Source: DAHVFK01 sp963755395 (GTDB lineage: Bacteria; Pseudomonadota; Gammaproteobacteria; Burkholderiales; SG8-39). Taken from it: a DNA stretch of 64,000 bases. Below the pieces are notes generated by a model. The model saw nothing but the letters and a program-made list of their open reading frames with translations, was not told the DNA's origin and searched no databases. Each line of letters starts with the position of its first letter. Position 1 is the first letter of the stretch. This document shows positions 1 to 8,651 of the stretch, in pieces. Both the position numbers and the translations under genes were made by a program. The stretch spans positions 62,001 to 126,000 of the forward strand of contig CAVWJJ010000001.1 of assembly GCA_963755395.1 (NCBI GenBank), given 5' to 3'.

Positions 1-2055
1 CGCGGCGCCGGGCGCAACGGTGCTGCTGAACAGCCCCTACGGCGCGGACGAGGTGTGGGACCGGCTGCCCGCGCGGGCGCAGGCGCAGATCCGCGAACGC
101 GGGCTGAAGCTGCTACGTGATCGACGCGAGCCGCGTTGCGCAGGGGCTGGGCCTGGGCAACCGGATCAACACCCTCCTGCAGACCTGCTTTTTCGCGCTC
201 TCGGGCGTGCTGCCGCGCAACGAGGCGATCGCGCGCATCAAGGCCGAGACCGAGAAAACCTATGCGCGCAAGGGCGCCGAAGTGGTGAAGAAGAACTTTC
301 AGGCGATCGACAGCGCGCTCGCCAACCTGGTCGCGGTCGAGCCGCCCAAGCGCGGCCGGCGCGGGCTCGAGCTGCCGCCCGCGGTGCCGGCCGACGCGCC
401 CGAGTTCGTGCGCATGGTCACCGCGCCGATGATGCTGGGGCGCGGCGACAGCCTGCCGGTGAGCCTGCTGCCGGTCGACGGCACCTACCCCAGCGGCACC
501 ACGAAGTTCGAAAAGCGCAACGTGGCGGAAGAAGTGCCGGTGTGGGAGCCCGAGCTGTGCATCCAGTGCGGCCAGTGCGCGGTGGTCTGCCCGCATAGCG
601 TGATCCGCGCCAAGACCTACGACCGGGCGCGGCTCGAGGGCGCTCCCGTTGGCTTCAAGGCCGCCGAGACCAACGCGCGCGGCTACCCGGATTCGCGCTA
701 CACGCTGCAGGTCTATGTCGAGGACTGCACCGGCTGCGGGGTATGCGTCGAGAACTGCCCGGCGCGCGACGCCGCAGGCGAGCGGCGCGCGATCAACATG
801 CGAGCGCGGCTCGACGTGCTCGAAGACGCGCGGCGCGCGGTCGGCTTCTTCGAAACCCTGCCCTGGGTCGACCGCACGCGGGTGAACTTCGCCAACGTGC
901 GCGGGGTGCAATTCCTCGAGCCGCTGTTCGAGTTTCCCGGCGCCTGCGCCGGCTGCGGCGAGACGCCCTATCTCAAGCTGCTGTCGCAGCTGTTCGGCGA
1001 CCGGGCGCAGATCGCCAACGCGACCGGCTGCTCGTCGATCTACGGCGGCAACCTCCCGACCACGCCCTGGACCCACGACGCGGCGGGCCGCGGTCCGGCA
1101 TGGGCCAATTCGCTGTTCGAGGACAATGCCGAGTTCGGCCTCGGCTACCGCATCGCGGTCGACGCGCAGACCGCCGCCGCGCAGGCGCTCGCGCGCAAGC
1201 TCGCCGCTCGCATCGGCCCCGACCTGGTGGCGGCGCTGATCGAGGCGCCGCAACTCACCGAGTCTGACTTCCGCCTGCAGCGCGAGCGCCTGGCGGCGCT
1301 CAAGCTGAAACTGGCCGGGATGCAGGACGACGCCGACGCGCGCAACCTGCTCGCCGCTGGCGGACTACTTCGTGCGCCGCTCGGTCTGGATCGTCGGCGG
1401 CGACGGCTGGGCCTACGACATCGGCTACGGCGGGCTCGACCACGTGCTCGCCTCCGGGCGCAACGTGAACATCCTGGTGCTCGACACCGAGGTCTACTCC
1501 AATACCGGCGGCCAGGCGTCGAAGTCAACGCCGCTCGGCGCCTCGGCCAAGTTTGCCGCCGCCGGCAAGACTTCGGGCCGCAAGGACCTCGGCATGATGG
1601 CGGTCGCCTACGGCAACGTGTTCGTGGCGCAGATCGCGATGGGAGCCAACAGCGAACAGGCGCTGCTCGCGTTCCGCGAGGCCGAGGCCTACGACGGTCC
1701 GTCCCTGATCCTGGCCTATTCGCAGTGCATCGCGCACGGCACCGACATGCGCTACGGCATGAAGCAGGCCGCGCGCGCGGTGGCCGCGGCGCACTGGCCG
1801 CTGTACCGCTACGACCCGACCATGCGCCGCCACGGCGTCAACCCGTTCCGCCTGGACTCGCCGCGCCCGCGCCTGCCGCTGGAGGATTACCGCTACCGCG
1901 AAGTGCGCTTCAAGGTGGTCGAGCAGACCCGCCCGGCCGCGGCGCGCCGCATGCTCGAGCAGGCGCGCGCGGCGGTCATGGAGCGCTACCGGTTCTACGA
2001 AGATCTCGCGGCGCGCGACGGCAGCCGTTTCGAACAGTCCGACCCGGGACGCTAG
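1..2055 (+). CDS. nifJ: Pyruvate:ferredoxin (flavodoxin) oxidoreductase, 5'-truncated by window edge, two frameshifts
   Basis: Oxidative decarboxylation of pyruvate to acetyl-CoA with electrons to ferredoxin or flavodoxin; cytoplasmic. Only the C-terminal part is present because the gene runs off the left edge. Two [4Fe-4S] motifs of a bacterial ferredoxin-type domain are visible (CIQCGQCAVVCP near 559-594 and CTGCGVCVENCP near 727-762). They are followed by the TPP-binding region with CAGCGETPY, TGCSSIYGG and GGDGWAYDIGYGG, the last near 1398-1436. The frame changes near 110-117 and again near 1350-1357; each is explained by one extra base, and the composite reading matches the family without stops. 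The stop is at 2055 and the next gene follows 13 bp later. The family identification is secure. Whether the gene is intact depends on checking the two indels against raw reads. Confidence 0.9.
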
Positions 2056-2068
2056 GAGCGCAGGACCT

Positions 2069-3077
2069 ATGGACCTCACCAGCCGCTACCTTGGACTGAC
2101 GCTCAGGCATCCCGTGGTCGCCTCCGCCTCGCCGCTGACTGCGACGCTCGACGGCATGAAGCGGCTCGAGGACGCGGGCGCGGCGGCGGTCGTGATGAGC
2201 TCGGTCTACGAGGAGCAGATCCGCGCCGAGGACACCGCCTACGCGCTGTACACCGGAGCACGGCTCGCTTTCGCAGCCCGAGACCGCGAGCTACTTCCCG
2301 GAGCTGCCGGACTACGAGCACGGCCTCTCGGGCAGGCTGGAAACGCTGCGCCGCGCGTCCGAGGCGCTCGATATCCCGGTCATCGCGAGCCTGAACGGCG
2401 CCTCGGCCGAGGGCTGGGTCGAGTACGCCGCGCGCCTGGAGCAGGCCGGCGCCGCGGCGCTCGAGCTCAATGTCTGGTTCGTGCCGACCGACCCGGCGCA
2501 AACCGGGGCCGAGGTCGAGCGGCGCTACCTCGAGGTGGTGCGCGCGGTGAGGAAGACGGTGCGCATCCCGCTCGCGGTCAAGCTCTCGCCGTTCTTCAGC
2601 GCCACCGCGCACATGGCGCGCGAGCTGGTCGCCGCCGGCGCCGACGGGCTGGTGCTGTTCAACCGCTTCTACGAGCCGGACGTCGACCTGGAAACGCTCG
2701 CCCCGCGGCGCGATCTCGAGCTCAGCTCGCGCTACGAGATCCGCCTGCCGATGATGTGGATCGCCCTGCTGCGCGGCCGGGTTGCAGCCTCGCTCGCCGC
2801 GACGCGTGGCGTCGAAGGCCCCGAAGAGGTGGTCAAGTACCTGCTGGCGGGCGCCGACGCGGTGATGACGACCTCGGCGCTGCTGCGCCGGGGACCGCAG
2901 CACCTGCGCACGCTGGTCGCGGGCCTGGAGCAATGGCTGCAGGCGCACGGTCACGCCTCGGCGGACGCGGTGCGCGGCGTGCTGAGCGCCGCGCGCGCCG
3001 ACGCGGCCGCCGAAATGCTGCGCACCCAGTACATGCGGCTGCTCAGCGAGTACGTGCCGAGCCGCCTCGCGCTCTGA
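2069..3077 (+). CDS. Dihydroorotate dehydrogenase-like flavoprotein, one frameshift
   Basis: FMN-dependent TIM-barrel protein of the dihydroorotate dehydrogenase-like group often found directly after nifJ; the true substrate is not known to me. It starts at ATG 2069, 13 bp after nifJ, so co-transcription is likely. The N-terminal frame (MDLTSRYLGLTLRHP) runs to about 2250. It then shifts by one extra base near 2250-2258 into the frame carrying HGSLSQPETASYFPELPDY, NVWFVPTDP, PLAVKLSPFFS and the C-terminal barrel strands, ending at 3077. The composite is about 335 residues, the usual length. As in the two nifJ breaks, the change fits a single-base insertion (a GG doublet), which favours a consensus error over decay. 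A genuine pyrD role is unlikely given the context. Confidence 0.8.
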
Positions 3078-3086
3078 GCACGATTC

Positions 3087-3314
3087 CTAGTGTTTTTCCT
3101 GCTCGCTCGGGTCGAGCGGTTCTTTCTCGCCCATATTCGCCTCGGTTTTCGGGGCGGGATACTTGTCGGAGACCGACAGGCGCGGCTGTTCAGGCGCCGC
3201 CGCCGCGATGATCGGCTGGGGCGGGACCTTGGCCTTCGATTCGATGGCGTTTTCGGTGCCGCAGGCGGCTAGGCCGGCAGCGCAAAGCGCGGCTGCAATC
3301 AGACTGGATTTCAT
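3087..3314 (-). CDS. Small secreted lipoprotein
   Basis: A 75-residue protein with a signal peptide ending in a lipobox (LAAC, Cys at about 19), so probably a lipid-anchored periplasmic or outer-membrane protein. The mature part is short, proline- and charge-rich and has no domain I recognise. The N-terminus resembles that of the lipoprotein at 3643-3909 (MK..L.AA...AGLAACG.E), suggesting paralogy. It is the last of three small exported proteins encoded in a row on the minus strand and ends 9 bp from the convergent DHOD-like gene. Function unknown. Confidence 0.7.
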   Translation of the reverse strand: MKSSLIAAALCAAGLAACGTENAIESKAKVPPQPIIAAAAPEQPRLSVSDKYPAPKTEANMGEKEPLDPSEQEKH

Positions 3315-3337
3315 TGCTTCGCTCCTGGTAACAACAA

Positions 3338-3381
3338 CGCCCGGACCGGGGCAAGGGAGGAGGGAGTCCCCGATCCGGGCG
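3338..3381 (-). terminator. Hairpin between two small exported-protein genes, possible terminator
   Basis: Inverted repeat: left arm 3338-3351 (CGCCCGGACCGGGG) pairs with right arm 3368-3381 (CCCCGATCCGGGCG) with one mismatch and a 16-nt loop. It lies just after the stop of the 69-residue gene, and the minus-strand sequence beyond it is T-rich (TTGTTGTT). A weak or partial intrinsic terminator, or an mRNA-stabilising stem, is plausible. Confidence 0.45.
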
Positions 3382-3387
3382 CGGACC

Positions 3388-3597
3388 TTAGTCCTTCTTG
3401 CTGTCGTCGTCCTTCTTGTCTTCGTCTTTCTGCTCGTCTTTCTTGTCGCTGTCGGCCGGCGACTTGGCGTCGTCGCTCTTGCTCGCGTCGTCGGCGGCGA
3501 CCTGGCCGGCTTGCGCCTTGACGGCGCTGGTGGCGTAGGCCTGGGAGAACGCGAGCGCGAACAGCGCGGCGAAGGTGGCGGCTAGCAGTTTTTTCAT
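3388..3597 (-). CDS. Small exported Asp/Lys-rich protein
   Basis: A 69-residue protein with a clear Sec signal peptide (MKKLLAATFAALFALAFSQAYA, cleavage after about residue 22) and no lipobox cysteine. The mature part is almost entirely Ala/Asp/Lys/Ser with alternating KKDE-type blocks, so it is probably disordered and highly charged. An RBS-like GGAGCG precedes the ATG at 3597. It lies between two lipoprotein genes in the same direction. No family recognised; metal or ion binding is possible but unsupported. Confidence 0.65.
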   Translation of the reverse strand: MKKLLAATFAALFALAFSQAYATSAVKAQAGQVAADDASKSDDAKSPADSDKKDEQKDEDKKDDDSKKD

Positions 3598-3642
3598 GAT
3601 CGCTCCTGTTTGATGCGGTTGACGGAAGTAACGGCTACCTGC

Positions 3643-3909
3643 TTACTTCTTCACTTCTTCAGGCTTCTTCTCTTCCTGAGCGGCGGGTGCGGCGTCGGCA
3701 GGCGCGGCGGCGGCAGGCGCGGCGGCGTCGGCGGGCTTGGCTTCGGCGACCTTCGGCTGCTCGACCGGCGCGGCGGCCTGGGCCGGCTGCGCGGGCTGCG
3801 CCGGCGCGGCGCTCACCGGCGCGGCGGGCTTCGATTCGGTCGAGGATTCGTTGCCGCAGGCGGCCAGTCCCGCTACCGCGAGCGCGGCAAGCACGAGTTT
3901 CAGTTTCAT
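3643..3909 (-). CDS. Ala/Pro-rich small lipoprotein
   Basis: An 88-residue protein with a lipoprotein signal peptide (LVLAALAVAGLAACG, lipid-anchored Cys at about 18). The mature chain is low-complexity, with runs of Ala/Pro/Gln, a repeated PAQ unit and a charged tail ending EEVKK. It is probably an extended, disordered envelope protein. An RBS (TAGGAGC) precedes the ATG at 3909. It is divergent from the response regulator gene at 4081, with 171 bp between them holding an OmpR-type direct repeat, so it may be a target of that regulator. Function unknown. Confidence 0.7.
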   Translation of the reverse strand: MKLKLVLAALAVAGLAACGNESSTESKPAAPVSAAPAQPAQPAQAAAPVEQPKVAEAKPADAAAPAAAAPADAAPAAQEEKKPEEVKK

Positions 3910-4043
3910 TGCTATGCTCCTAGGAGTGTTTGGAATTTGCCTGACGTTCGGCTCGCGCCGTGTCGTCGGGTAAGCATTTGAGCGCAGCGCTGTAACCGGG
4001 CGATTTCCAATTGAGACAGATTGATTGCAGCGGCCGCGGTTTT

Positions 4044-4059
4044 GTTACACGGCGTTACA
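4044..4059 (+). promoter_or_regulatory. Putative OmpR-family operator (direct repeat)
   Basis: Two GTTACA half-sites start at 4044 and 4054, exactly 10 bp apart. They lie 22-37 bp upstream of the response-regulator start and in the shared intergenic region with the divergent lipoprotein gene. Ten-base-spaced direct repeats containing TTACA are typical of OmpR/PhoB-type DNA binding. Autoregulation of the 4081 gene, and perhaps control of the 3909 gene, is inferred. Confidence 0.5.
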
Positions 4060-4080
4060 TGAAGCACCGATAGCGTCGCC

Positions 4081-4797
4081 ATGGAACGACAAGACCACGC
4101 CCTGGTCGTCGACGACGACGCCGAGATCCGCGGCCTGCTGGCCGAATACCTCACGCGGCAGGGGCTGCGGGTCTCGCTCGCACGCGACGGGCGCGAGATG
4201 CGCGAGATGCTGGACAAGAGCCGTCCTGACATCGTGGTGCTCGACGTCATGCTGCCCGGCGAGGACGGCCTGGCGCTGTGCCGCGACCTGCGCGCGCGCT
4301 CCAACATCCCGGTCATCATGCTCACCGCCCGCGGCGAGGAGCTCGACCGCATCATCGGCATCGAGATGGGCGCGGACGACTACCTCGCCAAGCCGTTCAA
4401 CCCGCGCGAGCTGCTGGCGCGCATGAAGAGCATCCTGCGGCGCTCTCGCGGGCAGCCGCCGTCGCGCGCCGAAGGACAACGCGTTCGCTTCGCCGGCTGG
4501 ACCCTCGACGCCGCGGCCCGGCACCTGATCGGCCCCGATGGGGTGGTGGTGTCCCTCAGCGGCACCGAGTTCCGCCTGCTGACGGTATTCGTCGAGCACC
4601 CGAACCGGGTACTCGACCGCAACCAGCTGATGGACCTGACGCTCGGACGCGAGGCGACGCCGCTCGACCGCTCGATCGACGTGCAGGTGAGCCGCCTGCG
4701 CCAGCGCCTGCAGGACGACGCGCGCGAGCCGCGCATCATCAAGACCGTGCGCAACGGCGGCTACGTCCTCGCGGCAAGCGTCGAGCGCATCGATTGA
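4081..4797 (+). CDS. OmpR-family response regulator
   Basis: A 238-residue DNA-binding response regulator. The receiver domain (about 5-120) has the acidic pocket D11-D13, phosphoacceptor D55 in VVLDVMLP, T82 and K104 (LAKPFNPRE). A winged-helix output domain (about 135-235) carries LSGTEFRLL, LDRSIDVQVSRLRQRL and RTVRNGGY-like recognition and wing motifs. Its stop overlaps the TTG start of the kinase gene by 4 bp, a translationally coupled two-component operon. It resembles OmpR most closely; the signal and regulon are not shown by the sequence. The divergent lipoprotein gene and the upstream GTTACA repeat are the obvious local targets. Confidence 0.95.
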   Translation: MERQDHALVVDDDAEIRGLLAEYLTRQGLRVSLARDGREMREMLDKSRPDIVVLDVMLPGEDGLALCRDLRARSNIPVIMLTARGEELDRIIGIEMGADDYLAKPFNPRELLARMKSILRRSRGQPPSRAEGQRVRFAGWTLDAAARHLIGPDGVVVSLSGTEFRLLTVFVEHPNRVLDRNQLMDLTLGREATPLDRSIDVQVSRLRQRLQDDAREPRIIKTVRNGGYVLAASVERID

Positions 4798-6203
4798 ACC
4801 GCCTGCTGCCACGCTCGCTGTTCGGCCGCACCCTGCTGGTGCTCGCCGCGGGGCTGCTGCTGGCGCAGGTCGCCAGCCTGCTGGTCAACCTGCTCGACCG
4901 CGGCGCCGCGGTCTACCGCCTCGCCTCGCAGCAGATGGCGGCGCGCATCGCGACCGACGCGCGGGTGCTGAACCGCCTCGGCCGCGTGGAGCGGAGTTCG
5001 GTCATCGACGCGATGAACGGGCGCGACCTGAGCGTGGCGGTGAGCGCCGCTCCGCTCGCGGTGAAGCACGGCTTCGACGAGCTCGACCGCTACGAGCAGG
5101 CGTTCGCGGCCGCGATCCAGCGCAACCTCGACACTCCGCTGCCGACTTCGGTCGAAATCACCGCGCGGCGACCGGCGCCGGGCGAGAACAGCGACGGCGA
5201 AGGCGCCGTCGCGCGCTGGGTCGCGCGCCATTTCTACTTCCTGCTGCCGGACACCTTCGCGCTGGTGGCGCAGGTCACGCTCGGCGACGGCAGCGTCGCC
5301 GTGTTCTTCGCGCGCGTGCCGCAGGAGCCGCTGAGGCGCTACGAGACCCTGGTGCCGAAGCTGCTGTTCACGCTGGCGATCTTCTTCCTGCTCGCCGCGC
5401 TGGTGGTGCGCACGATGACGCGCTCGCTGGAGCGGCTGTCGCGCGCGGCGCGCGCGCTGGGCGAAAACCCCGAGGGCCCGCCGCTCGCGCCGGAGGGGCC
5501 GCGCGAGGTGGCGAGCGTGATCGAGGCCTTCAACCGCATGCAGTCGCAGGTGAGGGGCTACGTGCTCGAGCGCGCCCGCATGCTTGGCGCGGTCTCGCAC
5601 GACCTCAAGACCCCGATCACGCGCATGCGCCTGCGCGCCGAGATGCTGCCGGACGGCCCGGTGAAGGACAAGTTCGTGCGCGACCTGGAGGAGATGGAGG
5701 GGATGGTCGCCTCGACGCTCGAGTTCTTCAGGAGCCTGGGCAAGGAGCCGCAGCGCCAGCCGCTGGACGTGGCGGCGCTGATCGAGAGCCTGTGCGAGGA
5801 CTGGCGCGAGAGCGGCGCCCAGACCGGCGTGAGCGGCGCGCCGCGCGGGCCCTACAACGCCCACCCGCAGGCGCTGCGGCGCTGCCTCAACAATCTGATC
5901 GAGAACGCGCTGCGCTACGGCGGGCGCGCCGACCTGACGATAGACGACGACGGGCAGACGCTGCGCATCGAAGTGCGCGACCGCGGACCCGGTATTCCCG
6001 CCGACCAGCTGGAGACGGTGTTCGAGCCGTTCTTCCGCCTCGAGGGCTCGCGCAGCCGCGACAGCGGCGGGGTCGGTCTCGGCCTCAGCATCGCGCGCAA
6101 CATCGCGCGCTGGCACGGCGGCGACGTCAGCCTGCGCAACGCGCCGGACGGAACAGGCCTGGTCGCCGCGCTCACGCTGCCGCGCAGTGCGGCGGCGCAT
6201 TGA
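4794..6203 (+). CDS. EnvZ-type sensor histidine kinase
   Basis: Inner-membrane sensor kinase partnered with the regulator at 4081. I chose the TTG at 4794, which overlaps the preceding TGA (TTGA) and yields a 469-residue protein. TM1 is at about 12-32, a periplasmic loop spans about 33-185 and TM2 is at about 188-207. These are followed by HAMP, then HisKA with phosphoacceptor H269 (AVSHDLKTP). The HATPase_c domain has N box NLIENALRYGG (N371 region), G1 DRGPGIP and G2 GVGLGLSIARNIARWHGG. All catalytic motifs are present. Longer upstream reading in this frame lies within the regulator gene and is not coding. The stimulus is unknown. Confidence 0.93.
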   Translation: MNRLLPRSLFGRTLLVLAAGLLLAQVASLLVNLLDRGAAVYRLASQQMAARIATDARVLNRLGRVERSSVIDAMNGRDLSVAVSAAPLAVKHGFDELDRYEQAFAAAIQRNLDTPLPTSVEITARRPAPGENSDGEGAVARWVARHFYFLLPDTFALVAQVTLGDGSVAVFFARVPQEPLRRYETLVPKLLFTLAIFFLLAALVVRTMTRSLERLSRAARALGENPEGPPLAPEGPREVASVIEAFNRMQSQVRGYVLERARMLGAVSHDLKTPITRMRLRAEMLPDGPVKDKFVRDLEEMEGMVASTLEFFRSLGKEPQRQPLDVAALIESLCEDWRESGAQTGVSGAPRGPYNAHPQALRRCLNNLIENALRYGGRADLTIDDDGQTLRIEVRDRGPGIPADQLETVFEPFFRLEGSRSRDSGGVGLGLSIARNIARWHGGDVSLRNAPDGTGLVAALTLPRSAAAH

Positions 6204-6206
6204 CGC

Positions 6207-7025
6207 ATGGTTGGTCCGCTATTGACGCGAAAAGTACACGCAACACTGCAAGCCGCCGCGCGCGCCGGTGCGCCCACGGTCGAATGCTCGTTGGACCTCG
6301 AGCGGTCGAGCACGACGGTCGAGCTGGGCGTCGCGGGATGGACCTGGCAAGGTCAACGCTTCCCCTATCTGCAAGCCTGCAAGGACAGAACCGTTTACCA
6401 CTGGGTCGACGAGTCGTTTCAGCCGGTGGCGCGTTTCACGACGTCGCTGGTCAAGTTGGTGCCGACGGAGTGGGGCCCGCCGACGTTCGAGATCGACGGC
6501 ATCAAGATGCTGCCCACGGCGCACGGCTCGCCCTGGGCGGATGCGGAGCACAAAGTCGGCCTGATTCAACCGCGCGGCAAGGCGATCCTGGACACCTGTG
6601 GCGGCCTTGGCTATTTCGCCGCCTGGTGTTTGCTGGGTCAGGCGAAGCAGGTGCATTCCTACGAGAAGACCGCCGACGTGATCTGGCTGCGCAGCCTCAA
6701 TCCCTGGTCGCCCGAGACCGGCGGTGGGTTGACGTTGACCCATGGCGATATCGCCGAGCAGATCGGCACGCTGGCCAGCGATTCGGTGGACGCGATTCTG
6801 CACGATCCGCCGCGCTTCGGCACCGCCGGAGAACTTTACTCGCAGGCTTTTTACGACCAACTGGCCAGGGTGCTCAAGCGCAAGGGCAGATTGTTTCATT
6901 ACACCGGCGCGCCGAACAAACTGACCAGCGGCCGCGACGTTCCTTCCGAAGTGGCGAAGCGATTGCGGCACGCCGGATTCGTCGCGGAGTTGACCGGCGA
7001 CGGGGTGCTGGCGGTGAAGAAGTAA
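6207..7025 (+). CDS. Class I SAM-dependent methyltransferase, spermidine-synthase/rRNA-MTase-like
   Basis: A 272-residue predicted methyltransferase. The central SAM-binding fold has ILDTCGGLGYFAAW near residue 126-140, an acidic strand end at YEK, and a catalytic-type DPPRFG motif near 200. DPPR/DPPY-like motifs occur in enzymes that methylate nucleic-acid bases or carboxyl/amino groups, so the substrate cannot be set. The N-terminal 110 residues form an uncharacterised beta-rich domain. It begins 3 bp after the kinase stop and is probably in the same transcript. Immediately downstream lies a fragment matching the dinB 3' end, so its original neighbour on that side was probably dinB. Confidence 0.75.
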   Translation: MVGPLLTRKVHATLQAAARAGAPTVECSLDLERSSTTVELGVAGWTWQGQRFPYLQACKDRTVYHWVDESFQPVARFTTSLVKLVPTEWGPPTFEIDGIKMLPTAHGSPWADAEHKVGLIQPRGKAILDTCGGLGYFAAWCLLGQAKQVHSYEKTADVIWLRSLNPWSPETGGGLTLTHGDIAEQIGTLASDSVDAILHDPPRFGTAGELYSQAFYDQLARVLKRKGRLFHYTGAPNKLTSGRDVPSEVAKRLRHAGFVAELTGDGVLAVKK

Positions 7026-7034
7026 GCGTTATAT

Positions 7035-7056
7035 TCAGCCGAACAGGTCGGCCGCC
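7035..7056. repeat. 22-bp duplicate of the dinB 3' end (left copy)
   Basis: Exact 22-bp match to 11240-11261, the last seven codons of dinB including the stop (encoding AADLFG and stop on the minus strand). It sits in non-coding DNA 10 bp after the methyltransferase gene. Beyond it the similarity fades quickly. It is read as a scar of duplication or insertion rather than a gene. Confidence 0.7.
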
Positions 7057-7118
7057 ACGCAATGAGCGGCCGCGGACTCCCTCTTCTACCTAGGGCCCCG
7101 CGGCTGCTACTCGCTCAA

Positions 7119-7349
7119 CTACCGCCTGGCTGATAGCGCGGCCGCAAGCGTGATCAGTTCGTACCGGCGAGTGTCGAGGTTCGATCGAACGCTGCCGAGC
7201 AAGCCGGCCCACGCCGCATTCACTTTCGGGCGGTGACTGAATAACTTCGCAAAGTTGGGAACGTAACCAAAATTGGCCTGGTTACTCTCGTACATCGCCC
7301 GCACGTCCCCACTCGCCTGGTTGACCGGCACGGTTTCGATAAAGGCCAT
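7119..7349 (-). pseudogene. AhpD-like/carboxymuconolactone decarboxylase-family gene, 3'-truncated
   Basis: The N-terminal 76 residues of a peroxidase-related AhpD-fold protein (MAFIETVPVNQASGDVRAMY, then NFGYVPNFAKLFSHRP and RRYELITLAAA). The ATG at 7349 is preceded by GGAGG. Family members are normally about 180-190 residues and carry a Cys/His redox site (SSYCMLAHG-like) right after the ELITLAAA helix. Here the frame ends at once in SARR and a stop, so the active site is missing. The break lies within about 100 bp of the dinB-tail fragment, marking a recombination junction. Non-functional remnant. Confidence 0.75.
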
Positions 7350-7507
7350 TGGCGCCTCCTCCCTGATTCGGCACAACGAACGTCAGCTTACCGTCAGAAG
7401 CAGTCTTTCGCTGCTCGTGATATCCCCTTCCGGCGGGACAGCCCCGGTCATTGCAACAGTCTGACGAGTATTATGGTCGCGCGCTTCCTCTCGGCATGGA
7501 AAGGACT

Positions 7508-8647
7508 ATGGAAATGAAGAACATAACTTGCATCGAGGACCTGCGCGAGCTTGCCCGCCGCAAGGTGCCGCGCGCTTTCTTCGACTACGCGGAGGCCGGC
7601 TCGTATTCGGAGGAGACCCTGCGTTCGAACCGCGCGGACCTGGAGAAGCTCAAGCTGCGTCAGCGCGTGCTGGTGGACGTCTCCGCGCGCGATACCTCCA
7701 CGACCATGCTCGGCCAGCCGGTGGCGCTGCCTTTCGGTCTCGGTCCCGTCGGGATGACGGGCATGCAGCACGGCAACGGCGAGATTCACGCCTGCCGCGC
7801 GGCGCACGCCGCCGGTATTCCGTTCACGATGAGCACGCCTTCGATCTGTTCGATCGAGGACGTCGCGGCGGCCGTGGACAGGCCGTTCTGGTTCCAGCTC
7901 TACGTGCTGAAGGATCGCGGCATCGTCCGCTCGCTGATCGAGCGCGCGGCCGCCGCCAAATGCAGCGCGCTGGTCCTGACGGTGGATCTGCAGGTGCTCG
8001 GAGAGCGCCTCAAGGACATCAAGAACGGGCTCTCGGTTCCGCCGTCGCTGAAGTTCAAGAACCTGATCGACATGGCGACCAGGCCGCGCTGGGTCTACAG
8101 CGTGCTCGCGGGCAAGCACTGGACCTTCGGCAACCTCACCGGCTACGTGAAAGGCAGGGGAGGCTTCGCGTCGGTGGGGCAGTTGATCGCCAGCCAGCTC
8201 GATCCGACCCTGAACTGGAAGGACGTCGAGTGGGTCCGCAGCATCTGGAAGGGCAAGCTGATCGTCAAGGGCATCCTCGACGTCGAGGACGCCAAGCTCG
8301 CGTGCCGCACGAGCGCCGACGCCATCGTCGTGTCCAATCACGGCGGCCGCCAGCTCGACGGCGCAAGCTCCACCATTTCCGTGCTGCCGAAAGTCGCAGA
8401 TGCAGTGGGCTCGGAGATCGAAGTGATATTCGACGGCGGGATTCGCACCGGCAAGGACATCTATCGCGCGCTTGCGCTCGGCGCCAGGAGCTGCCTCGTC
8501 GGCCGCAGCTATATCTACGGGCTCGGCGCCGGCGGCGAGAGGGGCGTCGCCAAGGCGATCGACATCCTGCGCAAGGAGCTCGACGTATGCATGGCGCTCA
8601 CCGGCTTGAAGGATATCAAGCAGATCGGCCACCACAATCTGGCGTGA
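7508..8647 (+). CDS. FMN-dependent alpha-hydroxy-acid dehydrogenase/oxidase (L-lactate dehydrogenase family)
   Basis: A 379-residue flavoenzyme that oxidises an alpha-hydroxy acid to the 2-oxo acid. The TIM barrel shows PFGLGPVGMTGMQH near the N-terminal strand, WFQLYVLKDRG and LVLTVDLQVLGER. The catalytic VVSNHGGRQLDG has the base His near 278, and the FMN-phosphate part is DGGIRTGKDIYRALALGA and GRSYIYGL. I prefer ATG 7508 (AAAGGA RBS) over upstream in-frame starts because family proteins begin close to this point. It ends 4 bp before an alpha/beta hydrolase gene, so the two are probably co-transcribed. Lactate, glycolate and mandelate are all possible substrates. Part of the accessory block between the two dinB-tail copies. 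Confidence 0.88.
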   Translation: MEMKNITCIEDLRELARRKVPRAFFDYAEAGSYSEETLRSNRADLEKLKLRQRVLVDVSARDTSTTMLGQPVALPFGLGPVGMTGMQHGNGEIHACRAAHAAGIPFTMSTPSICSIEDVAAAVDRPFWFQLYVLKDRGIVRSLIERAAAAKCSALVLTVDLQVLGERLKDIKNGLSVPPSLKFKNLIDMATRPRWVYSVLAGKHWTFGNLTGYVKGRGGFASVGQLIASQLDPTLNWKDVEWVRSIWKGKLIVKGILDVEDAKLACRTSADAIVVSNHGGRQLDGASSTISVLPKVADAVGSEIEVIFDGGIRTGKDIYRALALGARSCLVGRSYIYGLGAGGERGVAKAIDILRKELDVCMALTGLKDIKQIGHHNLA

Positions 8648-8651
8648 GCGC

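Noticed and set aside
2069..3077. pyrD (pyrimidine biosynthesis) annotation
   Set aside because: Placement directly after nifJ and the sequence pattern fit the DHOD-like accessory group, so no pyrD symbol was given.
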